Shown: positions 20,601 through 32,884 of the stretch, in pieces | Layout of the letters: each line of letters opens with the position of its first letter | Position numbering within the stretch: the first letter of the stretch is position 1 | Assembly: GCF_963924675.1 (NCBI RefSeq) | Contig: NC_089234.1 | Location: forward strand, 65,135,588 to 65,199,587 | Source: Phocoena phocoena | Lineage: Eukaryota; Chordata; Mammalia; Artiodactyla; Phocoenidae | Direction: 5' to 3' | DNA length: 64,000 nucleotides | The notes under the pieces: generated by a model | The model's input: the letters and a program-made list of their open reading frames with translations, nothing else | Databases searched by the model: none | What the model was told of the DNA's origin: nothing | Translations under genes and position numbers: made by a program

Positions 20601-23095
20601 CCTTTAATTCACACGTCTCTTCTTAGGGCTTCATTTGCTTTAGCTGTAAAGTGAAGGTTAAACAAGATAATGTCTAAGGTCACTACCAGTTTCTAAAATT
20701 TTAAGATCTGAGAAATACTTGTTACAGTTGAAAGACTCCTAGCTCTCTAAGAGATATAGACATAGGAGAAAATGAAAATGGTTTTTAAGTATACTGCTCA
20801 AACACTAGGTTGTTTATATATATCAAGAAGGAAAAAAAAGAAGGCTGCATTTATGTCCCAGGAAAATTCTTTTTTGAAAGGAGCTGTCTAACCAAAGCAA
20901 GAGAGAAAATCATCATTAATTTACTACAAACATTGAGATAGAAGTGTCTGGGGCAGAGTCTGAGGAAATAAGAGAACTAAAATATATCAGTTTCAGAGGA
21001 CGTTGTGAGTTCACTTTGTATGGATGGATTGGTTACCAGTCTTACACGTCCCTTTTCCTAACCACCCCCCCCCTACACAGACAAGCACATATACCCATCT
21101 TATTCCCAAGCTGGGTTATTTGACATAGCAGCGCAGATTCGATACTAAATGACTTCAAGAAAAAGCTATTTTCAGTGTGTTTGGGTTTTGATACCTCAAC
21201 TATGTTTGTCAGAGAAATTTAAAATCTAAAAGTGAACTTGTTGAAGTAAGACATAAGTGGGAAAAAAAAAGTCTATTTTTAAAGAATTCCTATCAGATCT
21301 TTTCCTATCAGAAAAAGTCCATGCTGTTAAAGGAGTGCTTTAGATAATGGTTAACTTGTAACTTTTACGAAAGGGATAGTAAAAAGTCGAACTGAACACA
21401 AAGCAAAATCACAAAGCCTTAAGAAATTCTGTGAGTAATAATTAGAAAACAAAAAGGATTTGGAGTATTGGTGAAAGAAATGAGAATGAGGAAAAAAGTG
21501 GCCAATAAATCGGGCCTGAACATTCCCATTCTCTAGTGAAGTCATGTCTATTTTATTACCATGTAGTAAGTTTAACATAAAGTGACCATGGGTGAAATGA
21601 TGGTTATAAAACCCTGGGCAGTACCAATAACTGGAGAACTTACATCCTTGTGGCTAATTTTATTTTACTTATGTTGAATTAAGTAACTGTTATGCAAAGC
21701 TTTTCCTACTTTGAACATCCAAGTTAGTCTGTGTTTTTGGATCCACCAAGGCACAGTAAGAATGAGACACAGGAGTCGAGGTTGGCCTTTTAAAAATTAA
21801 GCTCACATAGTGATTAGCAATTAATGACAATTAGCAATTAATGTGCTTATTGAATTGTGCTCCCCAGTACTTTGATGTTGCACTGATGGTGTCTTAGGGC
21901 ACCGTTAACTCTACTGGCTTCCACCAATAATATCTACTAAACAAGAAGTTTAAAATATTTTATCTTAAAAAGAAAAATATTCAGTAATTCTAGAGGGTAA
22001 GGATTTTATTTTTTTATCGCTTTAAGCTTCCTCTCATAGCAAAGTCTATAAGCTAGTTCTCAATAGATCTGTCTTAAATGAAGAAACACATTCATAACAC
22101 TCGCTCAGTTTTCTTCCTCTCTAAAAAGTTGACTCTGAGGATTCCAGTAACTGGACTTGACATATATGCCTGATCCCAATTATCTGAGTACCTCCCTACT
22201 CTGTTGTACAAAGATACTTTAAAATAATACTACACAATGATATTAGCAAATGGCTTTGCCATTAGTCATCAAAAGCAGACAGACACTATAAACCCTGCTC
22301 CAGATCTCCTTCAGAAGGAGTTTGTGACAATTTGATAACATCTTTAAAGAACTTAGCCCACTTCAGAGATAAAGTTTGTAGCTTTAATGTGGTAATGTAA
22401 CTATTATTCAGAAGAATGCCGTTACATATTCAATAAAGACATTGTTTTTATAATGGCTATTAAATATTTCTCTAAAATTAATTTTTAAAACCCCCACTAT
22501 TATTTCTGAATCATATTACAATTTGTTCTCAGCAAGTCAATTCAGGTTGAACACTACAGTTGCTACCAATTAAATGATAAAATCTCCTGTTTGTTCCATG
22601 GATTTTATCATATTAATTATTATTAAGCCTGCCAGTGTTAATGATCAAGACCTGGAAATTTCCTGTGAATTAGTGAAGTTTCTCTATGTGAAAAGCCAGC
22701 TTTGTCAGTGCTTTGACTTATTCATCAAAAATTCATGTCTTGATGTACCTTATTTTAGTAAGTTTCATGGGAGCCTTTCATCAAAAAGGAAAAAGTGGGT
22801 GGACATTTAATTATAATACTTCCCTCCAACCTACAAAGCTGATTGTTCCCACTCACAAAATGGCAAGCCAGATTTAGCAAAGCCCCAGTGCCAAGAGAGA
22901 AGACTTTAGAGGGGGACTCTTGCTGTTTGCAAGAAGTGCTCATTGCTATCAGCTCTACTAATATCGTTGCGTTTTCACAGAATGCTGTTCAGATGTCACG
23001 CATTGCTTTAATTGATCATCTGTTATCAAATAAGGATATGTTTGGTTCTAAATAAATCAAGCTTTTAGAGACCCATCCCATTCTTCCTTCTTTCT
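20601..23095. other. Intron sequence, mostly without recognisable repeats
   Basis: A short run of C (21,066-21,073) and several A-tracts are present. The frame 22574-22810 and others show no family features. 20,630-20,720 has faint MIR-like words ('agctgtaaagtgaaggtt'). Confidence 0.45.
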
Positions 23096-23102
23096 CGTCC
23101 TC

Positions 23103-23133
23103 GACAAGAAAAAAAAAAAGGAAAAAAAAAAAG
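23103..23133 (+). repeat. A-rich tract
   Basis: Poly-A interrupted by GG and G; possible remnant of a retroelement tail, but no element body precedes it that I recognise. Confidence 0.6.
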
Positions 23134-23156
23134 AACAAACCCATATTTACGCTTGT

Positions 23157-23198
23157 ACACAAACCAACAACTGTTCTACACAAACCAACAACTGTTCT
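23157..23198 (+). repeat. Exact tandem duplication of 21 bases
   Basis: ACACAAACCAACAACTGTTC plus T at 23157-23177 is repeated head-to-tail at 23178-23198 without mismatch, so it is a recent slippage or fill-in event. Confidence 0.92.
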
Positions 23199-23199
23199 C

Positions 23200-24078
23200 A
23201 GTGAGCATCTTGGCAGCTCTCCTCTTTTGCTGGGGAAAGGATATTATAGCTAAGTCAGAAATGGTTTTGCTTATATAGAATAGAGCACACAGGTGTGACT
23301 GCCCACTCCCTGGATTAGAAACTGCTCAGAATTTTAATCTTCTTTTAGTTAAAAGACATGATGAACATGATTCTTCAAAGCCTAGCGTGAAAGCACAGGG
23401 AGTGACCTTTCCATGTTTTAGAGGTTTCTTTATAAATTTTCTATTCATGGTCTTTGGAATACAGGGAAAGTTCAGTGATACAATTATAGACAAGTCAGAG
23501 ACTTTCCATAGTCAAGTGTAGTTTATTTTTGAATGGAATATTAGTGTTTCGGAATTAAGAGAAAGAAAACTATATGGGCTTAGAGTAGTTTGGAAATTCA
23601 GCGTGAAGTAAGCAATATTTACGTTAAACCTTAAAAACTAGGCAGGACTTGGGTATGAAAAACTAGAACTCCAAGTGGAGATAACAGCATGAATAAAGAA
23701 TAAAATGAAATCTAGATTTAAACTGGCTGGAGCATGAAGTGGGATAGCAGTACCTGATGAAGAGCCTTGAGTATTGGAATGCTAGGGTGAAGAAGTTAGA
23801 TTTCGTCTTATAGAACTGGATCCAGTAATGGATTTGGAAAGCAGCAGTTGCTTCTCAGCAGGGAAGGATCTCAAGGGAAGTCATATTGTGTGGTGGCTAT
23901 TTTGCATCAGAACATAAAAATTTCTAACCTCCCCGAATTGCTTCAAATCTCATGAACATAAGCTGGCATTTAAAAATGACTGGATTTAAAACCTACTTAT
24001 TATCCTACAATAAATGGAGAGAAGAAAACTAGTTTTAATAATGAAATTGGAGCAGAGAACAAGTGTCCCAGGACTTAA
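23200..24078. other. Intron sequence, possible old repeat remnants
   Basis: The middle part ('gagccttgagtattggaatgc', 'ggatccagtaatggatttggaaagcag') vaguely resembles an old mammalian repeat also hinted at near 62,030; no firm call. Confidence 0.35.
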
Positions 24079-24079
24079 T

Positions 24080-24425
24080 GGCACTAGATTGATGTTATAC
24101 AATAGAAATAGAAGGCAGGCCACATATATAATTTTAAATTTTCTAGTAGCCATACTAAAAAGAGTAAAAATGAACAGGTGAACTAATTTTAATATGTTTT
24201 ATTTACTCCAGTATACTCCAAATATTATCATTTTGACATGTAATCAATATAAAAACTATTAATGAGATGTCTTACATTTTTTGGTACTAAGTCTTAGAAA
24301 TCTGTTATAGATTTTATACTTACAGCCTATTTTAATCTAGACTAGCCACATTTTAAGGGCATAATAGCCATAAGTGGCTCATGGCTCTGTTTTAGATAGT
24401 GCAGTTCTAGACAGGTGATTGGCAA
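24080..24425. repeat. Ancient mammalian repeat, probably hAT-type, unassigned
   Basis: 'ttctagtagccatac', 'tcattttgacatgtaatcaatataaaaactattaatgagatg', 'tagccacattttaag' and 'gatagtgcagttctag' follow an abundant mammalian consensus that I know by sequence but cannot name with confidence. Confidence 0.5.
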
Positions 24426-24439
24426 GATGAGGACAAGAG

Positions 24440-24615
24440 TGTATTCATTCATTCATACAGTCATTCATTTAACAAACATGTCTTCAGTGCCTACCATGTG
24501 CCATGTACTGTGCTGGACTCTGGGACTCTAGAGCCTTTGTTTTTGTTTCTCTGGCCTGATATACAGTAAGCACAACATTCAATAAATCATTGTTGAATGA
24601 ATTAGTATAAGAAAT
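24440..24615 (+). repeat. L2/MIR-like remnant
   Basis: 'attcattcattcatacagtcattcatttaacaaacatg...gtgcctaccatgtgccatgtactgtgctgg' is the L2-type 3' motif. It ends in a TGAATGAATT-like tail. Confidence 0.6.
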
Positions 24616-24978
24616 GAAGTAGAATGTCCGTTAATCCTATAGGAGATCTTAAAAATGGTAACACTGTGACTTACTGAGTAAAGTGTGAAATATGGAGACT
24701 TTCTTGATGTTCCTGGGAAAGTGAATTAGTGTCTCTTGTATCTGTCCTGTAAAAGGCATACTCCATTGTAAAGTGAAGATAACAGTAAGATTAGGTTGAC
24801 ACATTAAAATACCAAGTGCCACGTGATGTGGACATCATTGTTCAGTGAATATTACTCTTCTTCCCTTTCCTCTCTTTAACATGTGTTCTTTTTTTTTTTT
24901 TCAATCTGGAAAGAGGTTACTTGAATCTCCAATACCCCTGATAAGCAATGAAAATTTCCTCTTAAAAAATTCATTTTA

Positions 24979-25188
24979 GGGCCTCCCTGGTGGCGCAGTG
25001 GTTGAGAGTCCGCCTGCCGATGCAGGGGACACGGGTTCGTGCCCCGGTCCAGGAAGATCCCACGTGCCGCGGAGCAGCTGGGCCCGTGAGCCGTGGCCGC
25101 TGAGCCTGCGCGTCAGGAGCCTGTGCCTCACAATGGGAGAGGCCGTAACAGTGAGAGGCCCACGTACCGAAAAAAAAAAAAAAAAAAA
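24979..25188 (+). mobile_element. CHR-2-type tRNA-derived SINE, full length
   Basis: GGGCCTCCCTGGTGGCGCAG opens the element. Box A (TGGCGCAGTGG) and box B (GGGTTCGTGCC) are intact, and an A-tail runs at 25170-25188. The flanks 'aaaaattcatttta' and 'aaaaattatttta' form an imperfect target-site duplication. Confidence 0.95.
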
Positions 25189-25689
25189 TTATTTTATAAG
25201 GTGATGTCAAATATACTGTAGTTGTTGGACCTTTGTATGCAACTTCCAGATACAGATAAAAGTGTTTTTCAGGAACATTAACAGGCAATAAAACGGCACG
25301 TGCAAAAAAATCTCCTGCTGAAATTGTGTACCCAACATTTTGATATGTAATTAATTAATGTGTAAAACTTCTCTGAAACTGAAAACTTCCCCATATTACA
25401 CTTCATGATGGTATTTGGCCAAAAGTTAACAAGCAAACATGCTGACAGTTACTGATGAATAATCCCAGGCCTAGAAGCCAAACTTTTTTTTAAATCACCA
25501 GTCTGATTATGCAAGTTGGAGCTAATCTATTTCTTTTAATCAATTCACTATTTCACTCAATTAAAAACAAAAATAGCGAGTCCCTGCAATGTGATCTATA
25601 CAGCTCATTTATGCAGAGCCCTACTGTTGAGAACTGGTTTCATTTTTGTCTTTTGTGTCTTAAAACATATGAGTTCTACTCCCCTGCTT

Positions 25690-25810
25690 AGGTGACTTTA
25701 GCAAATTACTCAGCCTCTATGGAATTCAATTTAATGATCTGTAAATGGAAAGTAAAGGATTAAATAATCTCTCTTCCTGACATTCAAAATTCTAGAAACT
25801 AAAGAGAAGA
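25690..25810 (+). repeat. MIR-type SINE remnant
   Basis: 'aggtgactttagcaaattactcagcctctatgg' and 'gatctgtaaatgg' are the MIR core in diverged form. Confidence 0.5.
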
Positions 25811-25994
25811 GTTCTTTTATTTGTTTTATATGTGTAGATAACTTGGGTGAAGGAGGCTGGTTAAATAAAAGTATTGGAAGAGTGGTTATTTTATGGATTT
25901 CATAGCATAAAAGTAACTTTTTTTTAGTAATAAGAGAAAAACGAGGGAAGAAAATATAGGAAAATAAATAAAAGATTTAGTAATCTGTACCAGC

Positions 25995-26165
25995 ATCATA
26001 CAAAGAGCTTTATACTCATTACCTCATATCATCAATGCTCACAATGTGATTGAGAAAAATATTTTTATTACCATTTTGCTGATAAGGAAACCCTGGCTGA
26101 GAGAAATGAAGCAACTAGCCTAATGTCACACATCTAATAAATGACAGAGTAGGGAATCAACTTGT
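25995..26165 (+). repeat. MIR-type SINE
   Basis: 'gctttatactcattacctcat', 'ttattaccattttgctgataaggaaaccctggctgagagaaatgaagcaact' and 'catctaataaatgacagag' follow the MIR order. Confidence 0.7.
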
Positions 26166-26169
26166 TTCT

Positions 26170-26880
26170 ATCAGTGGCAGAAATTAAAGGAATAGAGGAA
26201 GCCCAATAAATCTAAAAATGGAAAGTGAGCCCAAGTTTTACTTGTTTCATTCCATGATGGAGAGAGGAAAAACCTTTCTGAATGCTTTCAGACAAGAGAC
26301 CTGCTATTAAGTGGATCAAGCTGCAAAAGTTCCAAGAGTGGATTTCATTTTTTTCTAAAAATCTCTGATCTTATTCTACCATCCTTAGCTAGAGAAGCAG
26401 AAAGTCAGAAGCACACGTTTATGCCCTTGAAATCCTTCTGCATTCGGTCATTCTTCATAACTCTTGGGTAACTGCATAGCTAACGCTTAGTGGTTAGTCC
26501 AGGATGTACGCCCTAAGTGAGATCAGGCATCATCTTCTGATGAAATAGTACAAGGAGTCCATTTTTAAGGTGATTGTTTGGAACTTGAAATATATTTTGC
26601 CTTATAATCAGTGTTATTTATACTATTTAGCTCCCTTAGTCCACAAAGCCCTATTAAATTCAAAATTGCAGAGCATTTTATTAGAAGTATTCTTCCTAAC
26701 CTAAAATGCATTTAGGGGTTCCCCTTCACTCATCCCCTTTATAACCTTGTGTGCAGAGCATCCCTAAGGTAGGGGCAGAAAATTCAAATGTTTACAGCAG
26801 GGGACAGACAAGTAATGAATGTGAACGCTCCATAGATGGGCCTCTGATGAAATGGAGAACATAAACTGAGTTTAAAGGAT
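26170..26880. other. Intron sequence, no clear feature
   Basis: No repeat or exon recognised. Confidence 0.45.
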
Positions 26881-26895
26881 TGACCTCAACTTATC

Positions 26896-27102
26896 TTTTT
26901 TTTTTTTTTTGCGGTACATGGGCCTCTCACTGTTGTGGCCTCTCCCGTTGCATAGCACAGGCTCTGGACGCGCAGGCTCAGTGGCCATGGCTCATGGGCC
27001 TAGCCACTCCGCGGCATGTGGGATCTTCCCAGACCGGGGCACGAACCTGTGTCCCCTGCATCGGGAGGCGGACTCTCAACCACTGCGCCACCAGGGAAGC
27101 CC
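26896..27102 (-). mobile_element. CHR-2-type tRNA-derived SINE, full length
   Basis: T-run 26896-26910, then the reverse complement of the SINE ending CCAGGGAAGCCC. The flanks CCTCAACTTATCTTT and CCTCAAATTATCTTT are a target-site duplication with one mismatch. Confidence 0.95.
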
Positions 27103-27104
27103 CC

Positions 27105-28150
27105 TCAAATTATCTTTGGTCAATTATTGCTGTGTATGAAAGCAGGCCCTGTGTTCTCAGGCATTACAATTTCTTAAAAGAACTCATAAATATAGATTTT
27201 AATGTAAAAATCTTTTGATTTCTAGGTGTAGACAACTAAATCAGTTTAAAACAAAATAAAAACAAAACTACAGTTTGATCATTTGTACCAATACATAATG
27301 CCAAGGACCACTAGTTTTTTCAGTCTCTGAGGTCAAGTTATGAAAGACAAGCTTCCCCAAGATGAATTTTTGAAGGAGCTGTAGATAAGATCTAGAGGAT
27401 GTCCTGATAGTAAGAATCAGGTATTGAAGCTAGCTATGGAAAGGAGGTTGGTTTGGGTAAGTGGGCTCCTTCCAATTTTCTTTCCTGTAGTGGTTAACTT
27501 TGAAATAGGAGGTGAATTGCAAAGGGTTAAGAACCCAGAGGAGATCAGCTATTTCCTCTTATCTCCTCTGCTGCTTGGAAGCAATTCTAGGGTAGGAATG
27601 GGGAGAGAGAAAGGGGGATCTTGCCAAAGGATATTTCATATATATGTTAGACCCAGTTAAAGCTATAGCTGTGTATGTTCAGAAAATTCCTTTCGTGAGA
27701 ACTCAATTACACTTGGAACTTTCTGCACAATGGAAGTGTTACATTTGATACTTTTAAAAGAAATGCTGTCATTAGTGGCAAAGTCAAATTTATTCTGCAT
27801 TCCTTTGATCACTTTGTCTAACGTATAAGGAGCATGAAAAGAGACTTGGGTTTTCTAAATCATTCTTTGACATTTTTGTGAAATTATTCATGGTGTGCCA
27901 AAATAAAAGCAGAACATCCTTAGAGGGTTTGACTTTTGTGCTTTGAGTCAGTCTGGTAAATGACTGCTACAAATTCCCTTTGTCCTCCCCATATCTTTCT
28001 TTCACTTTAACTCTCCCTCTCACTCTTTCACTCCAACCGTTGGTATAGTCAAATTATTAATCGAAGTGTCAAAGGAGAACATCTAGTTGCTTTAATTTGC
28101 CTTTGCTAGCAACTTGATGTCTAAAGAGTTTGCATTATATTTGCAAAAAG
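27105..28150. other. Intron sequence, no clear feature
   Basis: No element recognised; the 78-codon frame at 27424-27660 has no family resemblance. Confidence 0.45.
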
Positions 28151-28154
28151 CCAC

Positions 28155-28295
28155 CTATTCCTCACATAAATATTTTTCAAGACAGGAGCTGTACTGGTGC
28201 TGGGGATTCAATCACAGACAGAGAAAAGATAGACTCTGCCCTATTGGAGCTTACCATCTAAGAGAAAGTAAAGAAAAGTAAATTGCAATTGTGTT
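28155..28295 (+). repeat. L2-type LINE remnant
   Basis: 'gacaggagctgtactggtgctggggattcaatcacagacagag...ctctgccctattggagcttaccatct' matches the L2 3' region ('gctggggatacagcagtgaacaa...ccctcatggagcttacattct'). Confidence 0.65.
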
Positions 28296-28589
28296 TGGAT
28301 GTGAAAAATGATGTTAGGGATGAACTACTGGGTCCTGTTGGGGACATTTGTGGTTATTGGCTTGGTTTAGGATAAAAATGTTACAATTTTGAGGAATTGG
28401 CTTAAAGCTGTAAATTTAAAAGGGCTGTTGGTTTAAAAGTCAAATTAGGCAAAGGAGAAGGGGAAAGAGGGCTATTTCAGAGACAGAAGGACTGGTACAT
28501 TTAATGTGCCAGAAGTGAAGAGTACAGATTTCTCATATGGTACAGACAGTTATATGATACATGCATGTTTAACTTTATAAGAAACTGTC

Positions 28590-28784
28590 AATTTTTTTTT
28601 TTTTTCCAAAATGGCTAGACTACTTTGCATTCCCTCCAGCCATGTATATGTGCTCCAGTTGCTCCATATCCTTGCCAGTACTGTCAAAGTTTTTGTTTTT
28701 GTTTTCACCATTCTAATGTATGTAGTATTATTTTATTATGCTTTTAATTTGCCTTTCCCTAATTACTAATGACGTTGAATATCT
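28590..28784 (-). mobile_element. Old LINE-1 ORF2 3' fragment
   Basis: Contains 'ccattctaatgtatgtagta' and 'taattactaatgacgttgaatatc', the reverse complement of the ORF2 C-terminal region, after a T-run. It stops where an L1 3' UTR begins. Confidence 0.7.
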
Positions 28785-29556
28785 TTTTTGTGACAAAATT
28801 ATCAAGATATAATTCATATACCATACAGTTCACCTATTTAAAGTATACATTTCAGTGATTTTTAGAATGTTCTCAGAGTTGTGCAACCATCACACTTATT
28901 TTTAAAGCATTTTATCTCACCTAAACTAGGCAATCACTAATTTACTTCCTGTCTCTATACATTTGCCTATTCTGGATGTTACATGTAAATGGAATCATAT
29001 GTCATGTGGTCTTTTGTGACTGGCTACGTTCACTTAGCATAATGTTTTCAAGGTTAATCATGTGTAGCATGTATCAGTACTTCATTCTTTTTATGGCCAA
29101 TTCTATGTATGGGTATATCATGTTTTAGTTATCCATTCATAAGTTGATGGGCGTCTGGGCTGTTTCCGTTTTTTGGCTATTATTAATAATTCTGATGAAC
29201 ATTTTTATACAGGTTTTTGTGTGGGTGTATGTTTTTATTTCTCTTGGGTATATACCTAACAGTGGAATTCCTGGGTCATATGATAACCCTATATTAAATA
29301 TTTGAGAAAATGCGGGACTCTTTAGGATGGTACCAAACTGTACCATTTTACATTCCCACCAGCAGCGTGTGAGCATTTCAGTTCTCCTCTTCCTTGTCAA
29401 CACTTGTTATTGTTTGCCTTTGACTATATTCATTCTAGTGTATATGTCTCGTTGTGGCTTTGATTTGCATTTCCCTGATGGCTATGTTGTACATAATTTC
29501 GTGTGCTTTTTGCCTACTTGTATATCTTTTCTAGATAAATATTAGTTTAGATCTTT

Positions 29557-29875
29557 TTTTAAAAGTTTTAAAAATTTTTATTTATTTTTGGCTGCATTGG
29601 GTCTTCCTTGCTGTGCGCGGGCTTTCTCTAGTTGTGGCGAGCAGTGGCTGCTCTTCACTGTGGTGCGTGGGCTTCTCATTGTGGTGGCTTCTCTTGTTGC
29701 GGAGCATGGGCTGTAGGTGCACAGGCTTCAGCAGTTGTGGCGCACAGGCTCAGTACTTGTGACACGTGGGCTTAGTTGTTCCACAGCATGTGGGATCTTC
29801 CCGGACCAGGCCTCAAACCTGTTTCCCCCGCATTGGCAGGCAGATACTTTAACCACTGTGCCACCAGGAAAGCCC
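29557..29875 (-). mobile_element. Older CHR-1-type SINE
   Basis: Longer, older CHR form with several 'agttgtgg' units ('ggcttagttgttccacagcatgtgggatcttcc'), ending CACCAGGAAAGCCC. The flanks TAGTTTAGATCTTT (29543-29556) and TAGTTTAAATCTTT (29876-29889) are the target-site duplication. Confidence 0.9.
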
Positions 29876-30202
29876 TAGTTTAAATCTTTGATTCATTTTA
29901 CAAATTGGATTGTTTGTCTTTCTATTATCAAGATTTAATGGTTCTTTATATATTTTAGAGGTAAGTCTCTTTCAGGTACGTGATTTGCAAAATTTCCTCC
30001 CATTTTGTGTGTTGTCTTTTCATTTCTTGATGGTATCCTTTGAAACACAAAAGTTTTGAATATCGGTGAAGTGCTATTTACCTCTTTTATCTTTTGTTCC
30101 TTGTGCTTTTGGTTTCATATCTAAGAAACCATTGAATAATCAAGAGTTATGAAGATTTGCTCTTATGTTTTCTTCCAAGAGTTTTATAATTTTAGCTCTT
30201 AC

Positions 30203-30414
30203 TTTTTTTTTTTTTTTTTTTTGCGGTACATGGGCCTCTCACTGCTGCGGCCTCTCCTGTCGCGGAGCACAGGCTCCGGATGTGCAGGCCCAGCAGCCAT
30301 GGCCCATGGGCCTAGCCGCTCTGTGTCACATGGGATCCTCCCGGACCGGAGCATGAACCCGCGTCCCCTGCATCGGCAGGCAGACTCTCAACCACTGCGC
30401 CACCAGGGAAGCCC
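30203..30414 (-). mobile_element. CHR-2-type SINE, full length
   Basis: T-run 30203-30222 then the full SINE. The exact 10-base duplication TAGCTCTTAC lies at 30193-30202 and 30415-30424. Confidence 0.95.
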
Positions 30415-31630
30415 TAGCTCTTACATTTAGGTCTTTGATCAGGTTTGAGTTAGCTTTTGTTTATGGTGTTACATATTCAAGAAGAATCTAGTTTTATTAT
30501 TTTTCATGCGATATCCATTAGTCCCAGCACCATTTGTTGAAAAGGCTACTATTTTCCAATTGAATCCTGTAAATCAGTAGACTGTAAGTTTGAGTGTTTA
30601 TTTCTTGACTCAGTTCTATTCCATTGATCTATATGTCTATTATTATGTCAGTACCACTTGTCTTGATTACTATAGCTTTGTTATAAGTTTTAAAGTCAGA
30701 AAATATGAGCCCAACTTTGTTCTTCTTTTTCAAGATAGTTTTGGCTATAATGAGTCCCTTGAATTTCCATATGAATTTTAGGATAAGTATGTCATTTCTG
30801 AGGGAAAAAATCTGGAATTTTGATAGGGATTGTGTTGAATCTATAGATCAATTTGGGGAATATTTCCATTTTAACAATGTTAAGCTTCTGATTCACAAAT
30901 ATGAAATGTCTTTCCATTTATTTAGAACTGCTTTAATTTATTTCAACATTTTATGGTTTTCAGCATATAAGTTTGCACTTCTTTTCTTATTTAATTCCTG
31001 ACATTTTATTCTTCCTGATGCTATTGTAAATGTTATTGTTTCTTGTTTTCATTTTTAGGTTCTTTTTTGCAGTATATGGAAATGCAATTTTTTGTATATT
31101 GATCTTGTATCCTGCAACTTGCTGACTTTATTAGTTTTAATAGTTTGTCTATGTTTGTGTATACTGCTTAATATTTTCTATATATAAGATCATGTCATCT
31201 GAGAATATAATTATATGTCTTTATTTCAAATATGGATGGCTTTAATTTCATTTTCATGTGGAATTCCCCAAGCATTTTTTTATGCTTTTTTCCATTTGTA
31301 TATCTTCTTTAGGGAAGTGCCTGTTCAAACATTTTACCTATTTTTTAATTGAGTTGTTTATTTACTTATTTTTGTATTGTTTAAAAGTGTTTTATATATT
31401 TTGAATACAAGTCCTTCGTTTATGTAAGTCATAAGGGTTTTCTTTTATATCTGTGGCTTGTCTTGTTAATATCTTCATAGTATCTAGGGCAGAAATTTAA
31501 AATTTGAAAAGTCAGAATTATCGATATTAGTAAATATGGATCACGCTTTTGTGTTTTATATGAGAAACTTTTGCTTAACCCAGAGTTACAAAGACCTTCT
31601 CGTGTGTTTTCTTCTAAGAAGTTTTATACT

Positions 31631-31640
<10 letters not shown>

Positions 31641-31661
<21 letters not shown>

Positions 31662-31855
31662 TTGCGGTACGCGGGCCTCTCACTGTTGTGGCCTCTCCCA
31701 TTGTGGAGCACAGGCTCCAGAAACACAGGCTCAGCGGCCATGGCTCATGGGCCTAGCTGCCCCACAGCATGTGGGATCTTCCTGGACCGGGACACGAACC
31801 TGTGTCCCCTGCATCGGCAGGTGGACTCTCAACCACTGCGCCACCAGGGAAGCCC
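31641..31855 (-). mobile_element. CHR-2-type SINE, full length
   Basis: Long T-run to 31663 and SINE ending GGGAAGCCC. The exact duplication TACTGTTTAGTTTT occurs at 31627-31640 and 31856-31869. Confidence 0.95.
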
Positions 31856-32131
31856 TACTGTTTAGTTTTTACACTTGAGTTTTTATTCCATTGTGAGTTA
31901 ATTTTTCTATATGGTGCAAGGTAGGGGTAAAGGTTTGTTTATGTGTGTGTGTATTTATTGCATATGGATGTCCAATTGTTTCAGCATCATTTCTCCATTG
32001 AATCATGTTTGTACTTTTGTTAAATATCAATTAACCTATATTGTGGGTATACCTCTGGTTTACCGTTCTATTCCATTGCTCTATGTGTCTACCTTTCACC
32101 AATACCGCAATGTCTTTAAAACTGTAGCCTT

Positions 32132-32312
32132 GGGCTTCCCTGGTGGTGCAGTGGTTGAGAGTCTGCCTGCTGATGCAGGGGACACGTGCCCTGGTCTGGG
32201 AAGTTCCCACATGCTGCGGAGTGTCTAGGCCCATGAGCCATGGCCGCTGAGCCTGCACTCCGCAATGGGAGAGGCCACAACAGTGAGAGGCCCGCATACT
32301 GCAAACAAACAA
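32132..32312 (+). mobile_element. CHR-2-type SINE with two internal deletions
   Basis: GGGCTTCCCTGGTGGTGCAG start. The B-box region is shortened ('gacacgtgccctgg', lacking GGGTTC) and a second gap removes the 'gcgtccggagcctgtg' part. The exact duplication AAAACTGTAGCCTT occurs at 32118-32131 and 32313-32326. Confidence 0.93.
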
Positions 32313-32884
32313 AAAACTGTAGCCTTATAGTAAACCTTGAAATCAGGTGTTGTGAGTCCTCTAATACTGTTCTTTTTAAAAATTGTTTCAGCTACGTTAA
32401 TTCCTTTGTCTTTCTGTGTAAAAGTTGGTACAATTCCTTCAATACCTACAAAACTGTTGCTGGGATTAAGATTGCAATTGCATGTATCTGTAGATCAGTA
32501 TACAAGGAATTGACATCTCGATAATATTCATTCAGTCCTCCAATTCTTGAACATGATATATCTCTCTAATTGTTTACAGTATCTTTGAGTTTTTTCATCA
32601 GTATTTTGTAGTTTCCAGCATCCAAACATTTTTAGTTACTAAATATTTAAATAATAAAGCAAATTTAACTTATTTCTTACATTAAACAAATCCATTTTAA
32701 GATTTTCTACTTACTTTGTTAATTTATGGGGCCGGGGGCGGTGGTGGTGTGTATTTTGTGTGAATGCCAGGAAACTTGCCTATTAATTAGCTGGCCTTAC
32801 TTGGAAACTAATGTAAGTAAAAAGTTTGGTGCTGCTTTTAATACTAAAACTTGTAAGAATCCTAGAAGGCACTAAAGACTAATG

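Larger units (their letters stand above)
28785..31265 (-). mobile_element. Old LINE-1 (L1M type), 3' UTR and ORF2 part
   Basis: 28,785-29,090 is the older L1 3' region ('aagatataattcatataccatacagttcacc'). From 29,095 on, the reverse complement of ORF2 follows. The C-terminal region is visible as a broken frame (29403-29137) with WWECK and [14 protein letters not shown]. Two SINEs split it (29557-29875, 30203-30414). Divergence from the younger copies in the window is large. Confidence 0.75.
31266..32640 (-). mobile_element. Second old LINE-1 ORF2 fragment, overlapping in content with the first
   Basis: It starts again at the ORF2 segment 'tgtatatcttctttagggaagtgcctgttcaaa' that the neighbour already showed near 29,515. 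It then runs through the 'ttatatgagaaacttttgct', 'tgtttgtacttttgttaaatatca' and 'aacatgatatatctctctaatt' segments. It is therefore a separate insertion or a duplication, split by SINEs at 31641 and 32132. Confidence 0.65.

Noticed and set aside
24979..25055. tRNA gene in the head of the SINE
   Set aside because: The A and B boxes derive from tRNA, but the sequence no longer forms a full cloverleaf and belongs to a SINE with an A-tail and target duplication.
24998..25204. Open frames of 60-105 codons inside the CHR SINEs (also at 26880, 30149, 31536, 39469, 58561)
   Set aside because: Near-identical frames appear in every copy. They are shadows of the SINE and its tail, not genes.
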